Below, piece after piece: positions 8,590 through 17,481 of a stretch of DNA of 64,000 nucleotides. Under the pieces are notes generated by a model. It saw only the letters and a program-made list of their open reading frames with translations, ran no database searches and had not been told where the DNA came from. The translations under genes and the position numbers were made by a program. Origin of the DNA: PALSA-612 sp963765295 (lineage in GTDB: Bacteria; Actinomycetota; Thermoleophilia; Gaiellales; Gaiellaceae); the NCBI GenBank assembly GCA_963765295.1, contig CAVXVO010000005.1, positions 1,443,286-1,507,285 of the forward strand. The letters run 5' to 3'. Position 1 is the first letter of the stretch; each line of letters starts with the position of its first letter.

Positions 8590-9473
8590 GCAGCCGACAG
8601 CTGCTGGGCGGCGAGCTGGAGAGCCGCCCCTTCGCGGACGCCGCCGCGGCCGACCACGAGCGGGATCGCAAGCCGGAGCTGCACTTCGGCGAGGATGAGG
8701 GCACCCGCGAGCAGCGTGCGCGCCCGCTCCGGGTCGATGCCATGCTCGGCGGCGACCTCGTCCGACGGCCGCTTGCGCAGCAGGCGCACCGCCACGTCGA
8801 GCTCGTCCACCCCGAGCGTCCGCGTTCCGAGCAGGCGCCGTAGCCCGCGCGCGCTGCCGCCGACGACGAGCGCCTCCTTCGGCAGCGGCATCGCGAGCCC
8901 GTCGAACTGGGAACGGACGAGCTTGCGGGCGGCGGCGACAGCCTTCTTGCCGGGCGGGTCGTGCTCGAACGCCTGCGTCGTCAGCCTGAGCGAGCCGATG
9001 TCCATCGACCGGAGCCAGGTCGGTCCGTTCCCCGGGATGCCGACCGCGAGCTGGGTCGAGCCGCCGCCCACGTCGCAGACGGCGACGGTGTCCGACTCGA
9101 CGCGCGCTGCGGCGACGGCGCCCTCGTAGGCGAGGCGGGCCTCCTCGTCGCGGCGCAGGACGCGGACGTCGGTCTGCGCCGCGGCCTCGAGGCGGCGCAG
9201 GAGCTCGCCCCCGTTCTCGGCCTGCCGGCCCGGGGAGGCGACGAGGATCTCGAGCCGCATGCACCCGCGGCGCCGCGCCTCGGTCGCGAACTCCGCGACT
9301 GCCGCCGCGGCCCCGTCGAGCCTCGCGTCGGAGATCGCGCCGTCGGCGGAGATGTCGGCGCCGAGACGGATCCAGGCGGTGCGCTCCTCGAGCACGCGCA
9401 ATTCGGCCCCGTGGACCGATACGAGCAGGAGCCGGATCGTGTTCGACCCGACGTCGATGACGCCGACGTTCAT
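8586..9473 (-). CDS. Ppx/GppA-family exopolyphosphatase
   Basis: 295 aa, the short form carrying only the ASKHA-fold catalytic domains. The N-terminus MNVGVIDVGSNTIRLLLV holds the phosphate-1 loop; DVGGGSTQLAV is the phosphate-2 loop; GGSARGL is a later nucleotide-binding element. Members hydrolyse polyphosphate or (p)ppGpp. The ATG at 9473 matches the family start precisely. It is encoded 1.6 kb from the ppk operon on the same strand but separated from it by the small and HAF genes. It could be either Ppx or GppA; proximity to ppk favours polyphosphate. Confidence 0.9.
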   Translation of the reverse strand: MNVGVIDVGSNTIRLLLVSVHGAELRVLEERTAWIRLGADISADGAISDARLDGAAAAVAEFATEARRRGCMRLEILVASPGRQAENGGELLRRLEAAAQTDVRVLRRDEEARLAYEGAVAAARVESDTVAVCDVGGGSTQLAVGIPGNGPTWLRSMDIGSLRLTTQAFEHDPPGKKAVAAARKLVRSQFDGLAMPLPKEALVVGGSARGLRRLLGTRTLGVDELDVAVRLLRKRPSDEVAAEHGIDPERARTLLAGALILAEVQLRLAIPLVVGRGGVREGAALQLAAQQLSAA

Positions 9474-9583
9474 CGCAGCTCCGATCCAATCAGCCGCGCC
9501 GGTCGACAGGTGGCTACGAATTGGTGAACAGGTGAAGACATCGCCTGCCCGAGCCGGTTCCCGGACGGGTTGAACGCGAAACG

Positions 9584-9949
9584 CTAGGGATGCGCGAGGA
9601 CGAGCACGAGCGTCGCGGCGCCGAGTACCGCGCCCGCGAGCGCGAACACGAGCGCAGCCCGGTGCTCGAGAGGCGCGTAGTCCCCGCGGTCGAGCGCCTC
9701 GTCGATCTGCTTCTGCCGGACGTAGCCCTGCACGATGAAGCCGACCCCGACGACGGCGAAGGCCACCCCGATCACCTCGTACGGCCAGGTCGTCGAACCT
9801 TTCGACAGCTCCGGCAGGAGCCTGCCGGCGCCGAAGCTGACGGCGAGCGCGGTCAGCCCGGTGCGCCACCACGCGAGGTAGGTGCGCTCGTTCGCGAGCC
9901 GCGTACGGCGCGTCGCGTCACGCGCCTCGTCGAACGGCTGCTCGGCCAT
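9584..9949 (-). CDS. DUF202 (YidH-like) inner-membrane protein
   Basis: 121 aa. The family signature NERTYLAWWRTGLTALA lies at about residues 20-36 at the start of the first helix, followed by two more transmembrane helices (about 58-78 and 97-118). The function of DUF202 is not established; related domains occur in the VTC polyphosphate polymerase of eukaryotes. It appears monocistronic: 110 bp separates it from ppx/gppA and 107 bp from the rhodanese gene. Confidence 0.85.
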   Translation of the reverse strand: MAEQPFDEARDATRRTRLANERTYLAWWRTGLTALAVSFGAGRLLPELSKGSTTWPYEVIGVAFAVVGVGFIVQGYVRQKQIDEALDRGDYAPLEHRAALVFALAGAVLGAATLVLVLAHP

Positions 9950-10056
9950 GGCTTTGGACGGTACAAGTCGCGGCGGAAGTCGCCTCGGAGCGGGTCGGGG
10001 GCGGCAAGACCTCGATCCTGCCGCCCCCGGACCGTCGTGATCCGTCCCCGCAGACG

Positions 10057-10461
10057 CTAGAGGTCAGCGTGGTGTTCGTCAGTCGGCAACCCAGCCTCCG
10101 TCCAGGCGCCGAACCCGCCGTCGATGTTGGCGACGTCCTCGAAGCCCATCGTCTTCAGAGTCGCCGCTGCGAGCACCGCGCGCGCCCCCGAACGGCAGTA
10201 GACGATCACGCGCTTGGCGGGATCGAGCTCGGTCTCGTGCCGCGGGCTCGTGGGGTCGGCCGCGAATTCGAGCACTCCTCGCGGCACCTGCACTGCGCCC
10301 TCGACGTGGTGTTCCCACTCGACGGGCTCGCGGACGTCGAGAGCGACGGCCTGGCCGGTCTTGATCTCGTCGTACGCCTGCTGCGGCGAGATGTTCTCGA
10401 CCTGGGCTCGTGCCTCCTGCACCAGCTCGACCGCGGTCTTGGTCATTACCGCCGTTGTCAT
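10057..10461 (-). CDS. Rhodanese-like sulfurtransferase
   Basis: 134 aa, a single rhodanese domain. Visible are ALDVREPVEWEHHVEGA and the active-site loop VIVYCRSGARA with the catalytic Cys. Such proteins carry sulfane sulfur between donors and acceptors. The ATG has a strong purine-rich ribosome site (AGGAGGAAGGAG) upstream. It is 22 bp downstream of the DszB-like gene on the same strand, so the two very probably form an operon, suggesting it handles sulfur released or modified by that protein. Confidence 0.92.
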   Translation of the reverse strand: MTTAVMTKTAVELVQEARAQVENISPQQAYDEIKTGQAVALDVREPVEWEHHVEGAVQVPRGVLEFAADPTSPRHETELDPAKRVIVYCRSGARAVLAAATLKTMGFEDVANIDGGFGAWTEAGLPTDEHHADL

Positions 10462-10483
10462 GACGCGTTCTCCTTCCTCCCGT

Positions 10484-11683
10484 TTACCCGAGCCGGGTGG
10501 CTTCGACCTCGAGCGTGCCGCCCGCGGGCAGCTTGGTCCAGCTCCGGCGCTCCCACTCCTCCTTGAGCACCTCGGTCGCCGCCTCCTCGAGGAACTCCGG
10601 ACGGGCCCACTCGTCCACGTCGAAGTCGTGCTTGATGTAGCCGTGGCTGACCATGAAGTCCTTGCCGATCCTCACGCATTGCAGGTTCCGTGCGCTCAGG
10701 CTCGGCACCATGTCGACGTCCTTGATGCCGTGGTAGGTGTCCTCGGCATCAAGGTAGAAGGTCTGCCGGTTGAGGATCGCGCCGGCGGCGTGCTTGTTCT
10801 CGTTCGCCCAGCGCCCGACCTTGATCATCGCCTTCATGTAGGCGATCACCAGTTCGGGGTGTTCGTCGGCCATCACATCGGTGCAGGTGATGACGGCCGG
10901 CGTGTTGGCGACCTGGATCGACCAGTCCGAGTACCGGGACAGGTCCTCGATCATCTTGATCTGACCGGTCGCCTCCTGGAGGTGCTGGAAGACCTTGCTC
11001 TGGGTGTAGATCGCGTCCACCTTGCCTGCCAGTAGTGCCGTCTCCAGCGGGCGGAAGGCCAGGTCGTGCTTGTGGTCACGGCGCATCCACAGCTCGGACG
11101 GGTTGTTCATCGTCACCTGCAGCATCTCCGGCTTGTCGTACCAGTCGTCCGGATACGGGAACTCGACCAGCTCGACGTCGTCCATCGTCATCCCGTGCAG
11201 CCTGAGCATGTTCTCGATCCCCATGTGCTCCTGGATGCGCCACCAGTCGCACTTGATCGTGTTCAGGCTCTTCGAGATCCCGACCTTCTTGCCCTTCAAG
11301 TCCTCCATCCGGACGAGCGGGTCGCGGGCGCGCACGGCGAGGCAGCCGCCTTCGTAGACCCACGTTGCCCCCAGCAGCACGGCTCGGCGCAGGTCGGCGT
11401 GGACGTGGATCGGCGGGTAGAGGCCGCCGAAGCGGATCAGGTTGTCGAGGTTGTGGATGTAGTGCGGATACCAGTTGTTCTCCGGTGCGTGACGGAAATA
11501 CGCGTACTCGACACCGATCTTCTTGAACTCCTCACGACACCAGCCAAGCTCCTGGTCAACGTTGTTCGCCGAGACCATCGGACAGTTCGTGAACCACACC
11601 TCGTTCCAGTTCAGCGGCACCGTCGTGGAAACCCGTTTCACATCGGTCGTCGGCTTGACCCTCTCTCGGGTCGCAGTTGCCAT
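10484..11683 (-). CDS. DszB-like desulfinase / NMT1-fold sulfonate-binding homologue
   Basis: 399 aa with a periplasmic-binding-protein fold of the NMT1/SsuA type but no signal peptide or lipobox. By eye it follows Rhodococcus DszB (2'-hydroxybiphenyl-2-sulfinate desulfinase): FTNCPM contains Cys34, equivalent to DszB Cys27; His74 in YPHYIH lies exactly 10 residues before Arg84 in RFGGLYPP, the DszB His60/Arg70 spacing; and DEWARPEFLEEA matches the DszB C-terminus. That is the full catalytic set. ATG 11683 is chosen over GTG 11689 because AGGGAGG lies 7 bases upstream of it. A rhodanese follows. No DszA or DszC and no ABC permease are nearby. A cytoplasmic sulfinate desulfinase of unknown substrate is the best inference. 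Confidence 0.75.
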   Translation of the reverse strand: MATATRERVKPTTDVKRVSTTVPLNWNEVWFTNCPMVSANNVDQELGWCREEFKKIGVEYAYFRHAPENNWYPHYIHNLDNLIRFGGLYPPIHVHADLRRAVLLGATWVYEGGCLAVRARDPLVRMEDLKGKKVGISKSLNTIKCDWWRIQEHMGIENMLRLHGMTMDDVELVEFPYPDDWYDKPEMLQVTMNNPSELWMRRDHKHDLAFRPLETALLAGKVDAIYTQSKVFQHLQEATGQIKMIEDLSRYSDWSIQVANTPAVITCTDVMADEHPELVIAYMKAMIKVGRWANENKHAAGAILNRQTFYLDAEDTYHGIKDVDMVPSLSARNLQCVRIGKDFMVSHGYIKHDFDVDEWARPEFLEEAATEVLKEEWERRSWTKLPAGGTLEVEATRLG

Positions 11684-11814
11684 GACCACACCTCCCTATG
11701 GGGTTTGATGCGTTCAGTCTCTGACGTAGGTGCTCGAACTACGTCAGCGCCGACCCGGAACGGGCTTCCCGAAACTACTGAGTCTCGGGCGGGTCGCCCA
11801 GCGGCTCTCTCGCG

Positions 11815-12346
11815 CTATTCGAGGTCTTCGCGCGTCAGCCCGAACAGCACGCCGTCGACCCAGTCGCCGTCCCGGAGGTAGGCCCGGCGCTTGACGCCCT
11901 CGCGAACGAAGCCCGACCGCTCGGCGTGCGCGATCGCACGCTCGTTGAACCCGTAGATCTCGAGCTCGAGCCGGTGGTAGCCGAGGTCGAAGATCAGGTG
12001 CCGCTGGAGCAGCCGCGACGCCTCGTCGCCGATCCGCCGTCCGCGATGCTCCGGGTGCACGGCGAGGCGCTGCAGGAACGCGATCCGGCTCCGGCGGTTG
12101 CGCACCTCGAAGCCGACCGCACCCGCCTTCCGCCACTCGCCGTCCTGCGTCGGCCTCGATGACGAAGCGTCCGAACTCCCCCGGCTCGGCGAGCGACCGG
12201 TCGATCTCGTCGAGCAGGTCGGCGCGGTCTCGCGCCGACGCGACCGAGAGGAACGGCTCGACGTCGTCGTTCCCGAGCAGGTCGACGAGGAAGTCGACGT
12301 CCTCCCACTCGGCGCGGCGCACCCGGACGCCGCCGCCCTCGATCAC
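11815..12346 (-). CDS. GNAT-family N-acetyltransferase (one frame break)
   Basis: About 176 aa once one extra base near 12150 is removed. The N-terminal part (to about residue 65, ending RFVIEADA) is in one frame and the rest in the next. The acetyl-CoA loop is RLAVHPEHRGRRIGDEA, followed by the GNAT C-terminal strand-helix-strand (LELEIYGFNERAIAHAERSGF), RimJ/RimL-like. The GTG start overlaps the EamA gene stop by GTGA, so it is the last gene of that operon. Removing one base in GACGCAGGACGG restores a continuous protein. The substrate is unknown. Confidence 0.75.
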
Positions 12347-13251
12347 GGCGCCGTCCTCAACGCCGCCCTGCGCCTCAGCAGCACCGTGCCGGAGCCGAGC
12401 GCGACGCCCAGCAGGATCAGGCCGAGGCCGGCGAGCGCCGACCAGCGCAGCGGCTCGCCGAGGATCGTCGCCCCGTAGAAGATCGCGAACGGCGGCATCA
12501 GGTACGTGACGAGCGACACCTTGGCCGCGCCGTGCACGCGCAGCAGGTGGAAGAGCAGGAGCTGCGCGGCCGCCGTCCCGCCGAGCGCGAGTGCGAACAG
12601 CGACGCGACGGACTTCCAGCCCGGCGGGTGCGACGGGAGCTCGGCGAGACCCCACGGCAAGAGCACGATCGCTCCGTAAAACGTGGTCGCCGTCGCGAGC
12701 ACCGGGCCTGGGATGCTCGCGGTCTGCATTTGCCCGAACAGGCCCCCGGCCGCGTAGGACACCGACGAGAGCACGACCGCCAGCGTGCCCACGACCGCCC
12801 ACCAGCCGTTACCGGGGTCGACACCGGTCAGGACCCCGACGCCGATGAGGCCGAGCGCGATCCCCGCGATGCGCTGGCCGGTCGCGCGCTCGCTGGGCAT
12901 GAACTTGAGCGCGAGCAGCGCCGTGAACACCGGCAGGCTCGCCTGCGCGACGCCGGCGACGCCCGAGTCGATGTGCTTCTCGCCGAAGGCGACCAGCGTG
13001 AACGGCACGGCCGCGCTGAGCAGGCCGAGAACGAGTCCGACTCTCCAGACCGAAGCGATCTCGTGAGCCGCCCGCCGGGCGCCCCCGCGGGTGACGGCGA
13101 CGAAGACGAACAGCGGCACGAACGCGATCACGAGGCGGAGCGACATCAGCGTCGCCGGCTGGAAGTCGCGCACGCCGACCTTGATGAACAGGTACGACGC
13201 GCCCCAGATCGCTGCCAGGAGCAGCACGGGCGGCAGGTAACGCTGGCTCAC
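12343..13251 (-). CDS. EamA/DMT-family transporter
   Basis: 302 aa with about ten hydrophobic helices arranged as two EamA repeats. It starts near LLLAAIWGASYLFIKVGV, the typical first helix of drug/metabolite transporters. Members export metabolites or amino acids by secondary transport. The GTG start overlaps the stop of the second EamA gene (GTGA), so the two paralogues and the acetyltransferase form a three-gene operon. The two proteins may be separate transporters or a heteromer; the substrate is not readable. Confidence 0.9.
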   Translation of the reverse strand: MSQRYLPPVLLLAAIWGASYLFIKVGVRDFQPATLMSLRLVIAFVPLFVFVAVTRGGARRAAHEIASVWRVGLVLGLLSAAVPFTLVAFGEKHIDSGVAGVAQASLPVFTALLALKFMPSERATGQRIAGIALGLIGVGVLTGVDPGNGWWAVVGTLAVVLSSVSYAAGGLFGQMQTASIPGPVLATATTFYGAIVLLPWGLAELPSHPPGWKSVASLFALALGGTAAAQLLLFHLLRVHGAAKVSLVTYLMPPFAIFYGATILGEPLRWSALAGLGLILLGVALGSGTVLLRRRAALRTAP

Positions 13252-14147
13252 GCGCTCGCCTCCACAGGGCTACGGCGCAGCCGCTCCTGCAGCACGCCGG
13301 TGCCGAGCGTGACGCCGAGCAGGATCAGCACAAGGCCCGCCAGGTCGGTCGTCGTCACGTTCTCGTCGAGGATCGTCGCGCCGTAGAAGAGCGCCATCGG
13401 CGGGACGAGGTAGGTCACGAGGATCGCCCGGGAGGCGCCGGCGCCGGTGATCAGCCCGAAGTAGATGACGTAGGCGACGCCGAGCCCGACGACGCCGAGC
13501 GCGAAGACGGAGCCGATCACCTTCCAGCTCGGCATGCTCGACGGCGCCTGGGCGATGCCGAACGGGAGCACGACGACGGAGGCGATCGCCGTCGTCCCGA
13601 GTGCGATCGTCGCGGCCGGGAGGGCTCTCAGGTAGCGCCCGCCGGCGAGCGACGAGACCGCGTAGCAGAAGCCGGTGGCGACGACGGCGAGCGCGCCGAG
13701 CATGCTTCCGCTCGGGACTGCCCCGACGAGGAGCGCGACCCCGCCGAAGCCGACGAGGACGCCGACGAGCCGGGCACCGTCGACGCGCTCCGAACGGAAG
13801 AAGAACGTCGCGAGGAGCGCGGTGAAGAGCGGCGCGCCGGCCTGGAGGAGCGCGGCCAGCCCCGAGTCGACGCGCGTCTCTCCCCAGGCCAGGAGCCAGA
13901 ACGGGACGACGGAGTTCAGGAGCGCCACGAAGACGAAGGCGCCGAGGTGCGCGCGGATCTGCCTGACAGCCGAGCCGAGAGGAGTTCGCAGCGCGACGAT
14001 GACGAGGAGCGTGAGCGCCGCGAGCACGAGCCGCCCGGCGACGAGCGTCGAGGGCTCGAGCCCCTCGAGGCCGACCTTGATGAACATGAAGGACGATCCC
14101 CAGATCGCGGAGAGGGCGAGCAGCAGCACGACCTGGCGCCGGGTCAT
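13248..14147 (-). CDS. EamA/DMT-family transporter (paralogue)
   Basis: 299 aa, ten predicted helices, first helix LLLALSAIWGSSFMFIKVGL. It closely resembles its downstream neighbour in length and layout, so a tandem duplication is likely. It is the first gene of the EamA-EamA-GNAT operon. The ATG at 14147 is divergent from purL, with only about 55 bp between the two starts, so the promoters of both must lie in that short interval. The substrate is unknown. Confidence 0.9.
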   Translation of the reverse strand: MTRRQVVLLLALSAIWGSSFMFIKVGLEGLEPSTLVAGRLVLAALTLLVIVALRTPLGSAVRQIRAHLGAFVFVALLNSVVPFWLLAWGETRVDSGLAALLQAGAPLFTALLATFFFRSERVDGARLVGVLVGFGGVALLVGAVPSGSMLGALAVVATGFCYAVSSLAGGRYLRALPAATIALGTTAIASVVVLPFGIAQAPSSMPSWKVIGSVFALGVVGLGVAYVIYFGLITGAGASRAILVTYLVPPMALFYGATILDENVTTTDLAGLVLILLGVTLGTGVLQERLRRSPVEASA

Positions 14148-14202
14148 TGCCTGGACAACGTATCGGCGTCTCGTCGGGTTCCCGCTCTAGACTGGAGGTC
14201 TA

Positions 14203-16080
14203 CTGGCGACGCTCGCCCAGCAGCCGCCGCTTCACCGGGCCCTCGGGCTGACCGACGGGGAGCTGGACCGCATCCTCGACCTGCTCGGGCGCGAGCCGAA
14301 CCACTTCGAGCTCGCCGTCTTCTCGCTCCTCTGGTCGGAGCACTGCGGGTACAAGCACTCGGCGCTGCTCCTGCGCCGGCTGCCCTCGGCGGGCGAGCGC
14401 GTGCTCCAGGGGCCAGGCGAGAACGCGGGCGTGCTCGACCTCGGCGAGGGCGAGGCGGTCGCGTTCAAGGTGGAGAGCCACAACCACCCGTCGGCGGTCG
14501 AGCCGTTCCAGGGCGCGGCGACCGGCGTCGGCGGGATCCTCCGCGACGTCTCCGCGATGGGCGCGCGGCCGGTGGCGCTCCTCGACCTGCTCCGCTTCGC
14601 CGCGCCCGACGGCCACTTCGACCGTGCCGTGGCCGGGATCGGCGCCTACGGCAACTCGGTCGGCGTGCCGACGGTCGGCGGCGAGGCGGTCTTCGACCCG
14701 GAGTACGGCGGCAACTGCCTCGTGAACGCGATGTGCGTCGGGCTGCTGCCGGTCGAGCGCGTCATGCGCGCCGCTCTGTCGACGCCGGGCAACGTGCTCG
14801 TCCTCTACGGCGCGACGACCGGCCGCGACGGGATCGGCGGCGCGAGCGTGCTCGCGAGCCAGGAGCTCGGCGAGGGCGCGGCGGAGAAGCGACCGTCCGT
14901 GCAGATCGGCGACCCGTTCACGGGCAACAAGCTGATCGAGGTCTCGGTCGAGCTCGTCGAGCGCGGCCTCGTCGAGTCGCTCCAGGATTGCGGCGCCGCC
15001 GGGCTTGCCTCCGCGCTCGCCGAGATGGCGCGAGACGGCGCCGGCGTCGACGTCCACCTCGACCGCGTGCCGCTCCGCGAGCCCGACCTCGAGCCGTGGG
15101 AGGTGATGATCTCGGAGAGCCAGGAGCGGATGGTCGCGAGCGTCGCACCCGAGCGGCTCGCGGAGGTCGCCGAGGTGATCGAGCGGTTCGAGCTGGCGTC
15201 CGCCGAGATCGGCTCGGTCACGACGAGCGGCCTGCTGCGCGCCTTCCACGGGGACGACGTCGTCGGCGAGATCCCGGCAGCGCTGCTGACGGACGAGTGC
15301 CCGCGCTACGAGGTCGCGCGCGTCCCGCGGGCACGTGCGAACGCGCCGGTCGACCCTGCCAACCTCGAGCCGAAGACGAGCGTCTTCGAGCGCTACGACC
15401 ACCTCGTCGGCTCGCGCACCGTCCGCCGGCCCGGGCTGGACGCGGCCGTCGTCCGCCTCTCTGGCACGCGCGGCCTGGCGCTGTCGCTCGACGGCCCGCC
15501 GCCCGGCGAGCGTGACCCGTACCGGGCCGGCAGGCTCGCGGTCTACGGCGCTGCCCTCAACGTCGCCTGCGCGGGCGGCGAGCCGATCGGCCTCACCGAC
15601 TGCCTCAACTTCGGCAATCCCGAGAAGGCGGAGATCGGCTGGGAGCTCGAGCAGGCGATCGAGGGCATCGCCGAGGCGGCGGAGGAGCTCGGCGTCCCGG
15701 TCGTATCCGGCAACGTCTCGCTCTACAACGAGACCGACGGCCGCGCGATCCCTCCCACGCCCGTCGTCGGCTGCGTCGGGCTCGTCCGCGACGTGACGCT
15801 GATCCCGTCGCGCTGGCGGCGCGGCGACACCGTGGTGCTCCTCCGCGGCGAGGGCGCCGAGCTGGTGCGGTTCGTCTGGCAGCACGCGGAGCGCTTCTCG
15901 CTCGCCCACGACGTCTCCTGGGGCGGGATCGAGAAGACCCTGGCCGAAGCCGCCAGATGGAGCCAGCTGCCTCTCGACCTTGCAACACAGTGTTGCAAGG
16001 AGGATCGAGGGGTTGTCGTTGCGTACGCGCCCGGCACCGAGCTCGACTGGCCGGACGTCGTCGAGCTGGGGACAGTCTGA
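14203..16080 (+). CDS. purL: Phosphoribosylformylglycinamidine synthase II (CTG start, short C-terminus)
   Basis: 625 aa from a CTG at 14203; usual PurL length is about 720-760. It converts FGAR to FGAM with ATP. Visible motifs are WSEHCGYKHS (conserved N-terminal catalytic segment), KVESHNHPSAVEPFQGAATG, GYGGNCLV-type linker and VVSGNVSLYNET. No ATG, GTG or TTG precedes WSEHCGYKHS in frame; the only choice is CTG, with GGAGG four bases upstream. The first GTG (14401) would delete the conserved core. The C-terminal quarter is shortened, and near residue 593 the coding sequence runs through a 23-bp palindrome. Its stop overlaps the purF start (TGATG). Confidence 0.88.
   Translation: MATLAQQPPLHRALGLTDGELDRILDLLGREPNHFELAVFSLLWSEHCGYKHSALLLRRLPSAGERVLQGPGENAGVLDLGEGEAVAFKVESHNHPSAVEPFQGAATGVGGILRDVSAMGARPVALLDLLRFAAPDGHFDRAVAGIGAYGNSVGVPTVGGEAVFDPEYGGNCLVNAMCVGLLPVERVMRAALSTPGNVLVLYGATTGRDGIGGASVLASQELGEGAAEKRPSVQIGDPFTGNKLIEVSVELVERGLVESLQDCGAAGLASALAEMARDGAGVDVHLDRVPLREPDLEPWEVMISESQERMVASVAPERLAEVAEVIERFELASAEIGSVTTSGLLRAFHGDDVVGEIPAALLTDECPRYEVARVPRARANAPVDPANLEPKTSVFERYDHLVGSRTVRRPGLDAAVVRLSGTRGLALSLDGPPPGERDPYRAGRLAVYGAALNVACAGGEPIGLTDCLNFGNPEKAEIGWELEQAIEGIAEAAEELGVPVVSGNVSLYNETDGRAIPPTPVVGCVGLVRDVTLIPSRWRRGDTVVLLRGEGAELVRFVWQHAERFSLAHDVSWGGIEKTLAEAARWSQLPLDLATQCCKEDRGVVVAYAPGTELDWPDVVELGTV
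15978..16000. repeat. Perfect 23-bp palindrome inside purL (copy 1)
   Basis: Arms CCTTGCAACAC and GTGTTGCAAGG flank a single A. Outside the arms the pairing resumes (CCTCTCGA on the left, TCGAGGGG on the right after four bases), so a long hairpin is possible. It encodes the odd residues ATQCCKED in PurL. Seventeen bases of it recur on the opposite strand at 27891-27913. Confidence 0.85.
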
Positions 16081-17465
16081 TGTGCGGCGTCTTCGGCATC
16101 CGGGCCCCCGAGCGCGACGTCGCGAGGCTCACCTACTTCGGGCTTCATGCGCTCCAGCACCGCGGGCAGGAGTCGGCCGGGATCGCCGTGTCGGAGTCCG
16201 GCCGGCTGACGGTCCTCCGCGACCTCGGGCTTGTGGCGCAGGTGTTCACGGAGGAGAAGCTGCACGCCCTCCCGGGCGAGCTCGCGATCGGGCACACGCG
16301 CTACTCGACGACCGGCTCGAGCGCGTGGGCGAACGCGCAGCCGCTCGTCCAGCACGGCCGCGCCCGGACGATCGCGCTCGGACACAACGGGAACCTCGTG
16401 AACGCCTCGGCGCTGCGTGCGGAGGTGGCAGCCGAGGGCATCAGGCTCTCGTCGACGTCCGACTCGGAGCTGATCGCGGCGCTGATCGCGAACGACGAAC
16501 GCCCGCTCGTCGAAGCGGTCGCGGCGGCGATGCGCCGGCTCGAGGGCGCGTATTCGATCACGGCGCTCTCGGAAGGCACGCTGCTCGCCTTCCGCGACCC
16601 ACACGGCTTCCGGCCGCTCGCGCTCGGCCGGATCGGCGACGACGCCGTCGTCTCGTCGGAGACCTGCGCCCTCGACCTGCTCGGCGCCGAGTTCGAGCGC
16701 GAGGTCGGCCGCGGCGAGCTGCTCGTCGTCGACGACTCGGGCACGCGGTCGGTGCAGGCCGTCGAGCCCGCGGACGGCGGTGCGCTCTGCATCTTCGAGT
16801 CGTTCTACTTCTGCCGCCCGGACTCGTATCTGGCCGGTGTCGAGACCCACGGCGCTCGCGTCCGGATGGGCGAGCGCCTGGCGGCGGAGGCGCCCGCGGA
16901 GGCCGACCTCGTCCTGCCGATCCCGGACTCGGGCACGCCCGCAGCCGTCGGCTTCGCGCGCGCGAGCGGGATCCCGTTCAGCGAGGGGCTGATCAAGAAC
17001 CGCTACGTCGGCCGCACGTTCATCCAGCCCGACCAGGGGCTGCGCGAGCAGGGCATCCGGCTCAAGTTCAACCCACTCGACGAGGTCGCCGGCAAGCGCG
17101 TCGTCGTCGTCGACGACTCGATCGTCCGCGGGAACACGACGCGGCAGATCGTCCAGATGCTGTTCGACGCCGGCGTCTCCGAGGTGCATCTGCGCATCTC
17201 GTCGCCGCCGATCGTCGGCCCGTGCTTCTACGGGATCGACTTCGCGGACGAGCGGGAGCTGATCGCGGCGAGCCGCACCGTGGACGAGGTGCGCGAGTTC
17301 ATCGGCGCCACGACCCTCGCCTACCTGTCGCTCGAGGGCCTGACCGAGGCGACGAGCCGACCGGGCTCGACGCTCTGCCGCGCCTGCCTCACCGGCGATT
17401 ACCCGACGCGGATCCCGGACGATCGGGCGCTCGCGAAGCTCCGCTTCGAACCCGCCCGCGCCTAG
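16080..17465 (+). CDS. purF: Amidophosphoribosyltransferase
   Basis: 461 aa. First committed step of purine synthesis, making phosphoribosylamine from PRPP and glutamine. It begins MCGVFGI, so Cys2 becomes the N-terminal nucleophile after Met removal without a long propeptide. The glutaminase domain follows (LQHRGQESAGIA, GHNGNLVN). The PRPP-binding loop is VVVVDDSIVRGNTTRQI near residues 340-356. Late cysteines (CFYGID, LCRACL) resemble the Fe-S-type PurF family. ATG overlaps the purL stop by one base. Assignment is firm. Confidence 0.96.
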   Translation: MCGVFGIRAPERDVARLTYFGLHALQHRGQESAGIAVSESGRLTVLRDLGLVAQVFTEEKLHALPGELAIGHTRYSTTGSSAWANAQPLVQHGRARTIALGHNGNLVNASALRAEVAAEGIRLSSTSDSELIAALIANDERPLVEAVAAAMRRLEGAYSITALSEGTLLAFRDPHGFRPLALGRIGDDAVVSSETCALDLLGAEFEREVGRGELLVVDDSGTRSVQAVEPADGGALCIFESFYFCRPDSYLAGVETHGARVRMGERLAAEAPAEADLVLPIPDSGTPAAVGFARASGIPFSEGLIKNRYVGRTFIQPDQGLREQGIRLKFNPLDEVAGKRVVVVDDSIVRGNTTRQIVQMLFDAGVSEVHLRISSPPIVGPCFYGIDFADERELIAASRTVDEVREFIGATTLAYLSLEGLTEATSRPGSTLCRACLTGDYPTRIPDDRALAKLRFEPARA

Positions 17466-17481
17466 TTCATAAACTCGCGCC

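Noticed and set aside
11066..11881. Frame opposite the DszB-like gene
   Set aside because: Composition is that of an antisense shadow and it has no start context.
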